Shown here piece after piece: positions 39,711 to 47,595 of a stretch of DNA of 64,000 nucleotides (positions are counted from its first letter, which is position 1; every line of letters starts with the position of its first letter). The notes under the pieces are model-generated. The model worked only from the letters and a program-made list of their open reading frames with translations. It was not told the origin of the DNA and did not search any database. The stretch is from positions 25,561 through 89,560 of the IMG/VR virus record IMGVR_UViG_3300020463_003399. One strand, written 5' to 3'. Origin of the DNA: a virus. Position numbers and translations under genes: made by a program.

Positions 39711-40586
39711 GTGTCAAACTTTCCGCAGTTAGACAAGAGTACTATTGTCGAAATAAAGAAAGCAATAGACACGGCTTTTCGTAATTTTGCGAGTAGTTGG
39801 GGAGAGACTCTTACAGATGTTCTCTCTCCAATTCACTGGTTACTAGTTTACCTAGAAAAACTTTTACTTTTTACTCCATGGTATTTGTTTCTATTGCTTG
39901 TTTCTATATTGATATGGTATGTATCTAGAAATTATAAATTAGTAATAGGTTCTATATTAAGTCTTATATGCATAGGATTACTAGGCATGTGGGACGATAC
40001 TATGAGAACACTAAGCATAATTGTTGTTGCTACAACGATTTGTGTTCTTATTGGTATTCCAATTGGCGTATTGATGTATTATAAAAAGAAAGCAGAGAAA
40101 GTTATAACTCCTGTTCTTGATTTAATGCAGACGATACCTAGTTTTGTATATCTAATTCCAGTAGTAATGTTATTTGGTCTTGGAAAGATTCCAGGACTAA
40201 TTGCTATATGTGTATTCTCTATACCTCCAGTAATTAGATTTACAAACCTAGGACTAAAAGAAGTAGACCATGAATTAACAGAATCGGCAGATGCATTGGG
40301 AATGAAATGGTATCAGAAGTTAATTACTATTGAATTGCCTTTAGCAAAGCCTACAATATTTGGTGGCATCAATCAAACAGTTATGATGTCATTAGCAATG
40401 GTTATCATTGCATCAATGATAGGAGTTAGAGGATTAGGTTCACAAGTAATGACAGCCGTAGGAAATGGTTACTTGGGATTAGGACTGATAAGTGGATTGA
40501 GTATAGTTGCATTAGCAATTATAATAGATAGAACGATACAAGAATATAACAAAAGAAAAGATTGGCGAAAGTATGATAGGTCTTGA
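39711..40586 (+). CDS. proW: Glycine betaine/proline-type ABC transporter permease (ProW-like)
   Basis: A 291-residue integral membrane permease with at least six hydrophobic spans. The EAA loop that docks to the ATPase is present (ESADALGMKWYQKLITIELP), and IPSFVYLIPVVMLFGLGKIP is the standard ProW signature. Starts with GTG after AAGGAAAC. The partner ATPase (ProV) is not in the window, so the phage permease would have to use a host ATPase or one encoded elsewhere in the genome. Following ProX in the prs operon, it looks like an early-expressed auxiliary uptake system. Confidence 0.9.
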   Translation: MSNFPQLDKSTIVEIKKAIDTAFRNFASSWGETLTDVLSPIHWLLVYLEKLLLFTPWYLFLLLVSILIWYVSRNYKLVIGSILSLICIGLLGMWDDTMRTLSIIVVATTICVLIGIPIGVLMYYKKKAEKVITPVLDLMQTIPSFVYLIPVVMLFGLGKIPGLIAICVFSIPPVIRFTNLGLKEVDHELTESADALGMKWYQKLITIELPLAKPTIFGGINQTVMMSLAMVIIASMIGVRGLGSQVMTAVGNGYLGLGLISGLSIVALAIIIDRTIQEYNKRKDWRKYDRS

Positions 40587-40611
40587 CATTTGTATCGAAA
40601 GGAAATATAAT
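40583..40611 (+). promoter_or_regulatory. Sigma70-like promoter of gp41 helicase
   Basis: TTGACA starts inside the proW stop codon region; a perfect TATAAT follows after 17 bases and AAAGGAAT lies just before the ATG at 40623. Confidence 0.85.
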
Positions 40612-40622
40612 TAAAGGAATAT

Positions 40623-42056
40623 ATGAGAGAAAACATGTCAGAAATAAAAGAATATAGTCCAGATTTACAAAAGCTATTTGTTCAGTTTATGATAACTGAT
40701 CCAGAACTTTATTCAAGAGTTCGTAGTATTGTACAGCCTAGTTACTTTGATAGAAGTATGAGAAAGGTTGTAGATGTATTAGTAAATCACAGTGAAGAAT
40801 ATTCAACAGTTCCTACTCCTGATATTATCAAAGCACAAACAGGACAAGACATAGAAAAACTAGATAACATCAATCAACATACAGATTGGTTTATTGATGA
40901 ATTTGAAACTTTCTGTAGACATAAAGCAATCGAAAAAGCAATCATTGATAGTGCAGACTTACTTGAAACAGGTAAGTATGGTGAAGTAGAAACAAGAATT
41001 AAAAGTGCAGTACAAATTGGACTAGCACGTTCTCTTGGTACTGATTACTTTGAAAATCCTAGAGCAAGACTTGAAAAATTAAAAGATAACAATGGTCAGA
41101 TATCAACAGGCTGGAAAGTGTTAGATGATAAACTCTATGGTGGTATCAATAGAGGTGAGATTACAATCTTTGCAGGTGGTTCTGGTGCAGGTAAATCTTT
41201 GTTCATGCAAAACATGAGTTTGAATTGGGCACAACTTGGAATGAATGTTGTATACTTTACTCTTGAACTTTCAGAAGAACTATCAAGTATGCGTATGGAT
41301 GCGATGCTTACAGATAGAAGTACAAAAAGAATTTTTAAAGAACTAGATGATGTAGAGTTAACAGTTAAAACAAAAGGTAAACAATCAGGAATGCTTAGAG
41401 TTAAGTATCTTCCTTCAGGTTCTACAGTAAATGATTTACGTTCATATATAAAAGAATTACAAATACAAACAGGCAAACGAATAGATTGTATGTGTGTTGA
41501 TTATCTTGATTTGTTAATGCCAGCAACTAAAAAAGTTTCTGCAGGAGACTTGTTTATTAAAGACAAGTATGTAACAGAAGAAATTCGTAACTTTGCAATG
41601 GAAACTGAAACTGTTTTGGTAACTGCGTCACAGTTAAACAGAAGTGCAGTAGAAGAAATTGAGTTTGACCATTCACATATCGCAGGTGGTATTTCAAAAA
41701 TTCAAACTGCGGATAATGTTATCGGTATCTTTACAAGTCAAGCAATGAGAGAACGTGGTCAGTATCAGTTACAATTACTTAAAACACGTTCATCAAGTGG
41801 TGTAGGAAGTAAAATTAATCTAGTATTTGATAGAGATAGTTTGAAAATTACAGACGATAATTCAGAAGGATTTGATGATGGCGATGGCGCACAACTTTCA
41901 AGTACATTAAACATTGTTGACCAACTTAAGAAAAAGACTACAATAACCGCAGAAAACGTACAAAAAATAGAACAATCAGAAGAACAAACCGATGTTGCAA
42001 AGAATCTAAGAGCAATGCTAAAGACCAAAACACGTTCTCCTTTTGATGAAAACTGA
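40623..42056 (+). CDS. 41: Replicative DNA helicase (gp41-like, DnaB family)
   Basis: The hexameric helicase that unwinds the phage fork. An N-terminal DnaB-type domain (1-140) precedes the RecA-like core: Walker A AGGSGAGKS at residues 184-192, Walker B CMCVDYLDLLMP near 292-303, and TASQLNRSA (motif 3) near 337-345. 477 residues matches T4 gp41 (475). The first ATG (40623) lies very near the predicted transcript start; a second in-frame ATG at 40635 is possible. Works with primase at 35574. Confidence 0.93.
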   Translation: MRENMSEIKEYSPDLQKLFVQFMITDPELYSRVRSIVQPSYFDRSMRKVVDVLVNHSEEYSTVPTPDIIKAQTGQDIEKLDNINQHTDWFIDEFETFCRHKAIEKAIIDSADLLETGKYGEVETRIKSAVQIGLARSLGTDYFENPRARLEKLKDNNGQISTGWKVLDDKLYGGINRGEITIFAGGSGAGKSLFMQNMSLNWAQLGMNVVYFTLELSEELSSMRMDAMLTDRSTKRIFKELDDVELTVKTKGKQSGMLRVKYLPSGSTVNDLRSYIKELQIQTGKRIDCMCVDYLDLLMPATKKVSAGDLFIKDKYVTEEIRNFAMETETVLVTASQLNRSAVEEIEFDHSHIAGGISKIQTADNVIGIFTSQAMRERGQYQLQLLKTRSSSGVGSKINLVFDRDSLKITDDNSEGFDDGDGAQLSSTLNIVDQLKKKTTITAENVQKIEQSEEQTDVAKNLRAMLKTKTRSPFDEN

Positions 42057-42063
42057 TAAATAC
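42055..42063 (+). promoter_or_regulatory. Late-type promoter box
   Basis: GATAAATAC overlaps the gp41 stop codon and lies 29 bases before the ATG at 42084, with ACGGAG between. Confidence 0.75.
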
Positions 42064-42083
42064 AGTAGAACGGAGAAATACCC

Positions 42084-42332
42084 ATGGATAAACCACGTAA
42101 GAGTCTTTTTGAAGAATTAAACTCTCTTGCATATACAAATGAAAGAGAAAGATTCGTAGAACAAAAGGCTGAACATATTATTTCCGGTGCAATAAATCTA
42201 CTAGAATTCATTAATCGTGAGTTCGATGAAGAGGTTGCATCAGACTTATCTAAAAGATTAGTCAATAGTATACGTTCAAAAGATCCAAGAAAATTTCAAA
42301 GGGGTATAAAAAGTGTTAAGGTCAAGAAGTAA
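42084..42332 (+). CDS. Small late protein
   Basis: An 82-residue helical basic protein (AEHIISGAINLLEFINREFD, PRKFQRGIKSVKVKK). First gene of a late unit running through to 44899. Overlaps its neighbour by one base. Function unknown. Confidence 0.6.
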   Translation: MDKPRKSLFEELNSLAYTNERERFVEQKAEHIISGAINLLEFINREFDEEVASDLSKRLVNSIRSKDPRKFQRGIKSVKVKK

Positions 42333-42553
42333 TGGATTTAGAGCAACAACTAAAAAGATTAAAAGTTTTATCTGGTATATATAAGCCATATCAACCTGAG
42401 GAAACTCAGCAAGAAAATATATCTTATACTGGTACTGAAAAATCTCAACTTCAAAAGAAACATAATATACAACCTGGTACAGATGAATGGTTTAAATTAT
42501 GGTTTGCTAAGCCTTATCTAACTGGCGAAAGACCTTTTGGGGACAAAAAATGA
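42332..42553 (+). CDS. Small late protein with Trp-rich C-terminus
   Basis: A 73-residue protein: a helical start (LEQQLKRLKVLSGIYKPYQ), then a hydrophilic middle and PGTDEWFKLWFAKPYLTGER. The start motif 'KRLKVLSGI' resembles short leaders seen on phage virion proteins. Overlaps both neighbours. Function unknown. Confidence 0.55.
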   Translation: MDLEQQLKRLKVLSGIYKPYQPEETQQENISYTGTEKSQLQKKHNIQPGTDEWFKLWFAKPYLTGERPFGDKK

Positions 42554-43899
42554 AGATAAGAGATATTATAGGCAAAGGCAGGGAACGAAGATTTAGAGGC
42601 CCAAGAAAGCCACGTTTGAAACAAATAGGCTTTCATAAAAAGATGAAAAGCCTGTTAGATGCAGAATTACAAGAAGAAGACAAGAATACACACTTAGACC
42701 ACGCAGAAGAACTTGTGTTTATACAAGGCTCAGAAGGTATAAAAAGAGTAGTAGGAACGTTTACTAAACTTCTTAATACACTAGATGGTCAAGGCGGAGG
42801 CGATGCTATCACTACAAAATGGGATGGGTCTCCAGCCGTATTTGCAGGAACTGATCCAGAAGATGGAAAATTCTTTGTGGGTACTAAAGGTGTGTTTGCT
42901 CAGAAGGCAAAATTAAATAAAACATCAGACGATATAGAAACAAATCACCCTGATACAACTAAGAATGATGAACCTGTAAGTAAAGAAGGTCTACGTAATA
43001 AATTAAACGTATCATTAGACAGTTTAAAAGACTTAGGTATTGATGGTGTCTTGCAAGGTGACTTACTTTTCACTAAAGGCGATTTGAAACAAGTTAATAT
43101 CGAAGGCAAATCTCATATAGCATTCAAACCAAATACAATTACGTATGTTGTACCAGCAGATAGTGAAACTGCAAAAGAAATGATGGCGGCTGATATTGGT
43201 ATTGTATTCCATACAAGTTATTCAGGTAATAGTATGGAAGAAATGAAAGCAACATTTGGATTTGATGCTAGTAAACTAAGACCATCTTCAAAAGTTTGGT
43301 TTACAGATGCAAGAATTAAAGATGTTACAGGTCAAGTACAGTTATCTAAAGAGAACAGTGCAAAGATACGTTCAGCAATTAAAGAATTAAGTTCAATGTC
43401 AGTTGATGCTAATACATTCAAAGCATTAAATCAAAAAATTGGAGGCATTGAACTAGTAGATGCAATTAAGGCACATGCAAATAAACCAATTCGTTCAGGT
43501 CAAGCACTAGAACAAGATTCAAATAAATTTGCACAAGACTTTTTAGTTGCATTAGAACAAAAATTTGACGATGCAGTTGCTAAATTAAAAACAGGACCAG
43601 AAGGTAAAGCAGGTCAGGCAAAATTAACGGCTAAATCACAAGTATCAGAAATTATAAATAACAATAAGAAGCAAATCGCTAATATGTACAAAGCATATCT
43701 AAAAACTGAGGCAATTAAGATGATGTTTCAGCAAAAGATGAGAAACATAAAAGCGATAGACAGTTTTATTGAGCAACCAGACGGTTCACTTAAAGTTACA
43801 GATCCAGAAGGCTTTGTAATTGTTGACCATATTGGTAGAGCAATGAAGATTGTCGATAGATTAGAATTCAGTGCGGCTAATTTCGCACCAAGAGATTAA
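42550..43899 (+). CDS. Late protein with nucleotidyltransferase/ligase-like motif
   Basis: A 449-residue protein. Residues 85-250 follow the order of polynucleotide-ligase motifs: TTKWDGSPAVFAG (Lys90-x-Asp-Gly, motif I), KFFVGTKGVFAQK (motif Ia), DGVLQGDLLF (motif III-like) and SHIAFKPNTITYVV (motif IV-like). The second half is helical (KQIANMYKAYLKTEAIKMMF). Because it is in a late unit with virion genes, it may be packaged, an internal ligase or an enzymatically inactive structural relative. Motif I Lys and Gly are intact. Confidence 0.6.
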   Translation: MKIRDIIGKGRERRFRGPRKPRLKQIGFHKKMKSLLDAELQEEDKNTHLDHAEELVFIQGSEGIKRVVGTFTKLLNTLDGQGGGDAITTKWDGSPAVFAGTDPEDGKFFVGTKGVFAQKAKLNKTSDDIETNHPDTTKNDEPVSKEGLRNKLNVSLDSLKDLGIDGVLQGDLLFTKGDLKQVNIEGKSHIAFKPNTITYVVPADSETAKEMMAADIGIVFHTSYSGNSMEEMKATFGFDASKLRPSSKVWFTDARIKDVTGQVQLSKENSAKIRSAIKELSSMSVDANTFKALNQKIGGIELVDAIKAHANKPIRSGQALEQDSNKFAQDFLVALEQKFDDAVAKLKTGPEGKAGQAKLTAKSQVSEIINNNKKQIANMYKAYLKTEAIKMMFQQKMRNIKAIDSFIEQPDGSLKVTDPEGFVIVDHIGRAMKIVDRLEFSAANFAPRD

Positions 43900-43910
43900 G
43901 AGTTAGAACA

Positions 43911-44111
43911 ATGTTTAGTAAGAAATGCAAATTACACTTAGAACAAGTAGGCGAGACACGTTGGCAACACTTTAAACATGCAATGTGGGTATCGTGGCAG
44001 TTAGAAAAGTCGGCTTATGCATGTGCAATTCATGCCTTTGCTCCTCGTTGGTTTTCATCATATGCAAGTGGTAAATGTAACGAAGTATTACAATCAAGGA
44101 ATACAAAATAA
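43911..44111 (+). CDS. Small DUF6356-like protein
   Basis: A 66-residue protein (HLEQVGETRWQHFKHAMWVSW, LEKSAYACAIHAFAPRWF) of the 'H..QVGETY..H' type I recall as DUF6356, which has a short amphipathic or membrane helix. It shares its last base with the next start. The function of the family is not known to me. Confidence 0.55.
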   Translation: MFSKKCKLHLEQVGETRWQHFKHAMWVSWQLEKSAYACAIHAFAPRWFSSYASGKCNEVLQSRNTK

Positions 44112-44899
44112 TGAAACAGTATAAACACGAAAGCGAATTAAAGTTAGTAAATCAATTAACAGAGAGTAGATTATTCAGAACAAAACAAACTATGAATGCT
44201 CTTAACGTAAGTGATGCTGGTGAACTTGCATTTGCTTATATTATGCAGTTAAACATGATGAACAAAGATTATGAATTTGCACCATTGGCAAAAGACTATG
44301 CTAATAGAACAATCGCATATAGAAATTTTGACTACTTTAGAACAAGCGGAACTGATTTATATGCAACACTGCATCGTTTAATGGGTAAGAAGATAGAATA
44401 TACAGATCCAAGAGACCAGATTGCTATTTCAAGAATTAATTTAAAGAAACAGGATTTGTTAAGATACATGCAACATATAGGTGCAGGCAAATCAGATTCA
44501 GGATTTGAACAAAGAATGCTATTAAGATTTCAACGTGATTTAAACGTACAAGATGGTATGTTAAAGTCAATGAGAAGACTTATAGGTGATTGGGATAATC
44601 TAAATCAAAATCAAAAAGCACTAGTTACTACTAGAATGATGCAATATACACGTTCAAAAGCTATGCGTAGTGAGTTAATGCCAGCGTTAAAGGCGTTCCA
44701 AAAGCGTGGAAACTACATATATAAAGACACTAAGACTACAAAAGGTATCGTAAAAGACATTTGGGACAAGCCAATCACTAAAATTGCCGCTTTTGGCGGT
44801 GCAATGGTAGCCGCAAACAAAGTAGGTAAGGCTTTAGGTAAGACTTCATATCAAACTGGTAGAGGATCAGGACCAAGATATAAGAAATCTGGTCGCTAA
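44111..44899 (+). CDS. Virion-type protein with hydrophobic C-terminal segment
   Basis: A 262-residue helical protein ending with KPITKIAAFGGAMVAANKVG and a Gly/Arg/Lys-rich tail (TGRGSGPRYKKSGR). The tail and hydrophobic stretch could interact with DNA or membrane. It closes the late unit that starts at 42084. No named family. Confidence 0.55.
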   Translation: MKQYKHESELKLVNQLTESRLFRTKQTMNALNVSDAGELAFAYIMQLNMMNKDYEFAPLAKDYANRTIAYRNFDYFRTSGTDLYATLHRLMGKKIEYTDPRDQIAISRINLKKQDLLRYMQHIGAGKSDSGFEQRMLLRFQRDLNVQDGMLKSMRRLIGDWDNLNQNQKALVTTRMMQYTRSKAMRSELMPALKAFQKRGNYIYKDTKTTKGIVKDIWDKPITKIAAFGGAMVAANKVGKALGKTSYQTGRGSGPRYKKSGR

Positions 44900-44923
44900 T
44901 ATACCCAATTTTTTAACAAAAAT

Positions 44924-44932
44924 GATAAATAA
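44924..44932 (+). promoter_or_regulatory. Late-type promoter box
   Basis: GATAAATAA lies 62 bases before the ATG at 44986; TTTAGGAG follows as ribosome site. Confidence 0.72.
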
Positions 44933-44985
44933 ACGTATAGAGCAATACTTTTATAATGCTCAAGTAATTATTTAGGAGAACTAAA

Positions 44986-45249
44986 ATGGCAAAAGTACAT
45001 GAATCATATGATGCAGGTCAGTTTTTAACAGGTAACTTAAATCACTTTACAGTTACAAAAACTGGTATGGCATCTGGCGACATGAAAGCAATCGTAGAAA
45101 CAACTGGAACAAAAGCAACAGTTGTAATACTAGGTGCTATTGACGGTAACGATGTAAGAATTGCAGTAGAAAACAACGGCGCATGGGATGCCGCTGGTTT
45201 AGACGCGGCTCTAGGCGCTGACTTTACAGTAGCCGATTTCGCATACTAA
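44986..45249 (+). CDS. Small virion protein, N-terminal paralogue of the gene at 45530
   Basis: An 87-residue beta-rich protein. Its N-terminus (MAKVHESYDAGQFLTGNLNH then FTVTKTG) repeats that of the protein at 45530 (MARIHGAASAGENLSGNINF then YTMYVSG), so the two share a small domain. Own late box and terminator make it a single-gene, high-output unit, as expected for a decoration or abundant tail protein. Confidence 0.65.
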   Translation: MAKVHESYDAGQFLTGNLNHFTVTKTGMASGDMKAIVETTGTKATVVILGAIDGNDVRIAVENNGAWDAAGLDAALGADFTVADFAY

Positions 45250-45294
45250 TTTACCCCCCTGGACGTTAGTCCAACCCACACTTTGCGTGTATTA

Positions 45295-45322
45295 AAAGAC
45301 CCTCTAACGAGGGTCTTTTTTT
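45295..45322 (+). terminator. Rho-independent terminator
   Basis: AAAGACCCTC pairs with GAGGGTCTTT around TAAC and runs into T residues. Two smaller hairpins precede it in the 3' region: TGGAC/GTCCA (45260-45273) and ACAC/GTGT (45277-45290). Confidence 0.93.
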
Positions 45323-45344
45323 GGCTCCATATCCATATATAAAT

Positions 45345-45353
45345 GATAAATAC
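45345..45353 (+). promoter_or_regulatory. Late-type promoter box
   Basis: GATAAATAC lies 32 bases before the ATG of the 44-residue gene, just after the terminator. Confidence 0.72.
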
Positions 45354-45354
45354 A

Positions 45355-45372
45355 TATAACTATTTGGAGAAA
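45355..45372 (+). repeat. 18-bp leader repeat, copy 1
   Basis: TATAACTATTTGGAGAAA occurs here and, unchanged, at 45507-45524; each copy carries the Shine-Dalgarno of the following gene. This looks like a recent duplication of a translation leader. Confidence 0.85.
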
Positions 45373-45376
45373 TTAA

Positions 45377-45511
45377 ATGGTAAAAATTAAATTAGACATA
45401 CCTAGTGAAGTAAAACTTGCGACTAGCTTTAAATATTCTTCTTTTAACCCTTTAAGGATTGTATTTGCTGGTAACAAACGACCAAAGAATCAAAGTAAGA
45501 GATACTTATAA
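45377..45511 (+). CDS. 44-residue late peptide
   Basis: An ATG frame with TTTGGAGAAA at good distance and a late-type box upstream. The peptide is basic (MVKIKLDIPSEVKLATSFKY, then NKRPKNQSKRYL) with no membrane span. Its stop codon lies inside the second copy of the leader repeat. Too short for a family call, but promoter and ribosome site argue it is made. Confidence 0.55.
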   Translation: MVKIKLDIPSEVKLATSFKYSSFNPLRIVFAGNKRPKNQSKRYL

Positions 45512-45524
45512 CTATTTGGAGAAA
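45507..45524 (+). repeat. 18-bp leader repeat, copy 2
   Basis: Exact copy of 45355-45372, here serving the gene at 45530. No late box precedes this copy, so the gene is probably read from the promoter at 45345. Confidence 0.85.
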
Positions 45525-45529
45525 AGAAA

Positions 45530-45922
45530 ATGGCAAGAATACATGGAGCGGCATCGGCTGGTGAAAATTTATCAGGCAATATAAACTTCTACACTATGTA
45601 TGTAAGTGGTCTTGATATTACTACAACAGGAAACGTTGCAGACCAGACTCAACAAAACTTTGATGATGTTGTAAACATTATCAATCTTGTAGCACAGCCA
45701 ATCATAATGAATAACCCTATAGCAGTAACATTAAACGGACTAGCGCCATCATTAACAGGTGCAGGTTTCTTGTTTAAGTTTGCAGTAGAACATGGTAGGG
45801 TGTTCGAAAGAAACAATGATACAGTTTCTATTCTAAAAGAATTATTTGAAGGTATAACAATAGACGGTGTAACATTATCTATTCCAGCTAATACGGAATT
45901 TGTAATGTCCGATATACTATAA
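45530..45922 (+). CDS. Small virion protein, paralogue of 44986 with longer C-terminus
   Basis: A 130-residue protein sharing an N-terminal 25-residue motif with the gene at 44986 and then diverging (NIINLVAQPIIMNNPIAVTL, LSIPANTEFVMSDIL). Probably a small tail or capsid surface component. The two proteins may pack at equivalent positions. Confidence 0.62.
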   Translation: MARIHGAASAGENLSGNINFYTMYVSGLDITTTGNVADQTQQNFDDVVNIINLVAQPIIMNNPIAVTLNGLAPSLTGAGFLFKFAVEHGRVFERNNDTVSILKELFEGITIDGVTLSIPANTEFVMSDIL

Positions 45923-45935
45923 GGAAATATAAACA

Positions 45936-46184
45936 ATGCCTGATATTGAAACAAAACTAGCACAATTAGAAACAGAGAGTTTAGAAACTCATGTTGCAGT
46001 TGCACATGAAAGATTTAAAAATCTAGACACAAGCATTCATAGATTAGAAGGTCTTATTGAAAAGAATCAAGTTGAGACTAAAGAAGGTCTTTCTGAACTT
46101 AAGAAAATTATTATATGGGCTAGTTCAACATTATTTGCTACAATGCTATTAGCATTACTGACTTCCGTTTTTGGAGGTCTATAA
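45936..46184 (+). CDS. Coiled-coil plus C-terminal membrane span, XhlA/holin-like
   Basis: An 82-residue protein: a coiled-coil (FKNLDTSIHRLEGLIEKNQ) followed by one C-terminal membrane helix (IIIWASSTLFATMLLALLTS). This topology resembles haemolysin XhlA-type lysis accessory proteins. Lysis function is an inference from topology only. Shares its last base with the next start. Confidence 0.5.
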   Translation: MPDIETKLAQLETESLETHVAVAHERFKNLDTSIHRLEGLIEKNQVETKEGLSELKKIIIWASSTLFATMLLALLTSVFGGL

Positions 46185-46462
46185 TGCAAGTTGCAGAAGT
46201 ATATGATGATATCTTTGAGGCAAAATTAGTTTATGCACGTAAAGGTAAACAAATTGTACGTAAGTACAGATGTGGTAGCGGAAGACTAAAAGGTAAAACA
46301 GTTACTACACCAAGTGCGTGTTTTAAACCAGTTGATATTAAGAAAAGATTTACACTTGCAAGAACTAAAGCTAAAATGGGTGCAAGACTGGCAAGAAAGT
46401 CAAGAATGACTAAAAGAATGAACCCAGCAAGTAGACGATTAAAATCGTTAAATAGAAGATGA
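46184..46462 (+). CDS. Small, very basic protein
   Basis: A 92-residue protein with the last 45 residues rich in Arg and Lys (ARTKAKMGARLARKSRMTKR then MNPASRRLKSLNRR). Such composition suits DNA condensation in the capsid or binding to nucleic acid. Contains CGSGRLKGKTVTTPSAC. Position in a late virion cluster fits a packaged protein. Confidence 0.6.
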   Translation: MQVAEVYDDIFEAKLVYARKGKQIVRKYRCGSGRLKGKTVTTPSACFKPVDIKKRFTLARTKAKMGARLARKSRMTKRMNPASRRLKSLNRR

Positions 46463-46472
46463 GGATAATATT

Positions 46473-47381
46473 ATGGAAATTAAAAAACAATTAATAGATA
46501 ATATGAATGAAAGTTTCGATGATAAAGTTGCAGATATTTCCGATTTAGTTGGCGAGAAAGGTGAAGTTGTCAGAGACAGATTGAAAACTTTAAATTTCCG
46601 TGAATATATCGAATTATCAAAAGCAGTAAAACAAAACGATATGGAAGATGCAAGACGTATACTTGGTCTTGGTATCGAAGAAGCAGAAGAATATTCAGAC
46701 CAACAAATTAAGATGGCATTTGGAATTTTAAATGATCCAAGATACAAACAAGGCAACTACTCAGGTGCACATGCGGCTATTGAAAAAGTTGCAAAAGGAT
46801 TAGCAAGTCACCCAAGTGTAGCAAATGCACTTAGACGAGCAAACGAATCAGAAGAACAAATTGCAGAAGCAGAATATGAGTATGATGGTAAAGTTGCACA
46901 TATATCTCAAGATGAATTTAAAAAAGTACATAGTGATTTTAAAAATGATACACCAGGCGAAGAACGTATGGTTATTCTAGATCCTGAATCAGGTGCTACA
47001 ATTTCAGTACCAGTTAAGTTTATGAATGAAGACGAAGTACAAGAGTATAACACAGGCGGAACAATGTCACCCGGAGAAATGAGAGCCCAATCTGCAGGCG
47101 CACAACAGGCTCAACAACAACCAGGTCAAGAAATGAATCCACAAAATAAAACTAAAAAAGCACAAGCAATGATGCGTTTAGGTAAAAAGAATTTAGGTGG
47201 TGCAACTGCACAACAGGCCGCAGATGCATTAGATAAAGCAGGACAAGGTAAAGCACTTACACCAATTCAACGTAAGGCAATGGCTCAACAGGCGGCATCA
47301 GTTGACCAATTAGCGGCTGACCCAAAAACTGCAACACAGTTTAGAAATCTATTAAATAAACTAAACAATCAAGGAAAATAG
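46473..47381 (+). CDS. Gln/Ala-rich virion-type protein
   Basis: A 302-residue protein with an N-terminal helical domain (VVRDRLKTLNFREYIELSKA, MAFGILNDPRYKQGNYSGAH), a central beta-like part, and a Gln/Ala-rich C-terminus (AGAQQAQQQPGQEMNPQNK, RKAMAQQAASVDQLAADPK). Internal or scaffold function possible. No family recognised. Confidence 0.55.
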   Translation: MEIKKQLIDNMNESFDDKVADISDLVGEKGEVVRDRLKTLNFREYIELSKAVKQNDMEDARRILGLGIEEAEEYSDQQIKMAFGILNDPRYKQGNYSGAHAAIEKVAKGLASHPSVANALRRANESEEQIAEAEYEYDGKVAHISQDEFKKVHSDFKNDTPGEERMVILDPESGATISVPVKFMNEDEVQEYNTGGTMSPGEMRAQSAGAQQAQQQPGQEMNPQNKTKKAQAMMRLGKKNLGGATAQQAADALDKAGQGKALTPIQRKAMAQQAASVDQLAADPKTATQFRNLLNKLNNQGK

Positions 47382-47385
47382 TTTT

Positions 47386-47586
47386 ATGAGAGTAAGAGAA
47401 GTCTTAGGCGGAATTTATGTAATTATTACAGAAGAAGAAAATGAACTAGTTTCAAAATACTTCTCAGTAGATAATAAGTACGTGAGTGAAAGTCAATTAT
47501 CAGATAGGGAAACGATAGTAGCTGATAGATTGACACATAAAGGTGTTCTTATACCAACACTAAGAGGATATAAGACAGTTACATAG
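47386..47586 (+). CDS. Small late protein
   Basis: A 66-residue protein starting five bases after the preceding gene (MRVREVLGGIYVIITEEENE). Ends RLTHKGVLIPTLRGYKTVT. The 'MRVREVLGG' beginning is similar in kind to other short virion N-termini here. Function unknown. Confidence 0.5.
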   Translation: MRVREVLGGIYVIITEEENELVSKYFSVDNKYVSESQLSDRETIVADRLTHKGVLIPTLRGYKTVT

Positions 47587-47595
47587 GAGGACATT

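Noticed and set aside
39711-42056. Search for a ProV-type ATPase to complete the transporter
   Set aside because: The next gene is gp41 helicase; its P-loop is of DnaB type and lacks the ABC signature LSGGQ. No ABC ATPase is visible in the window.
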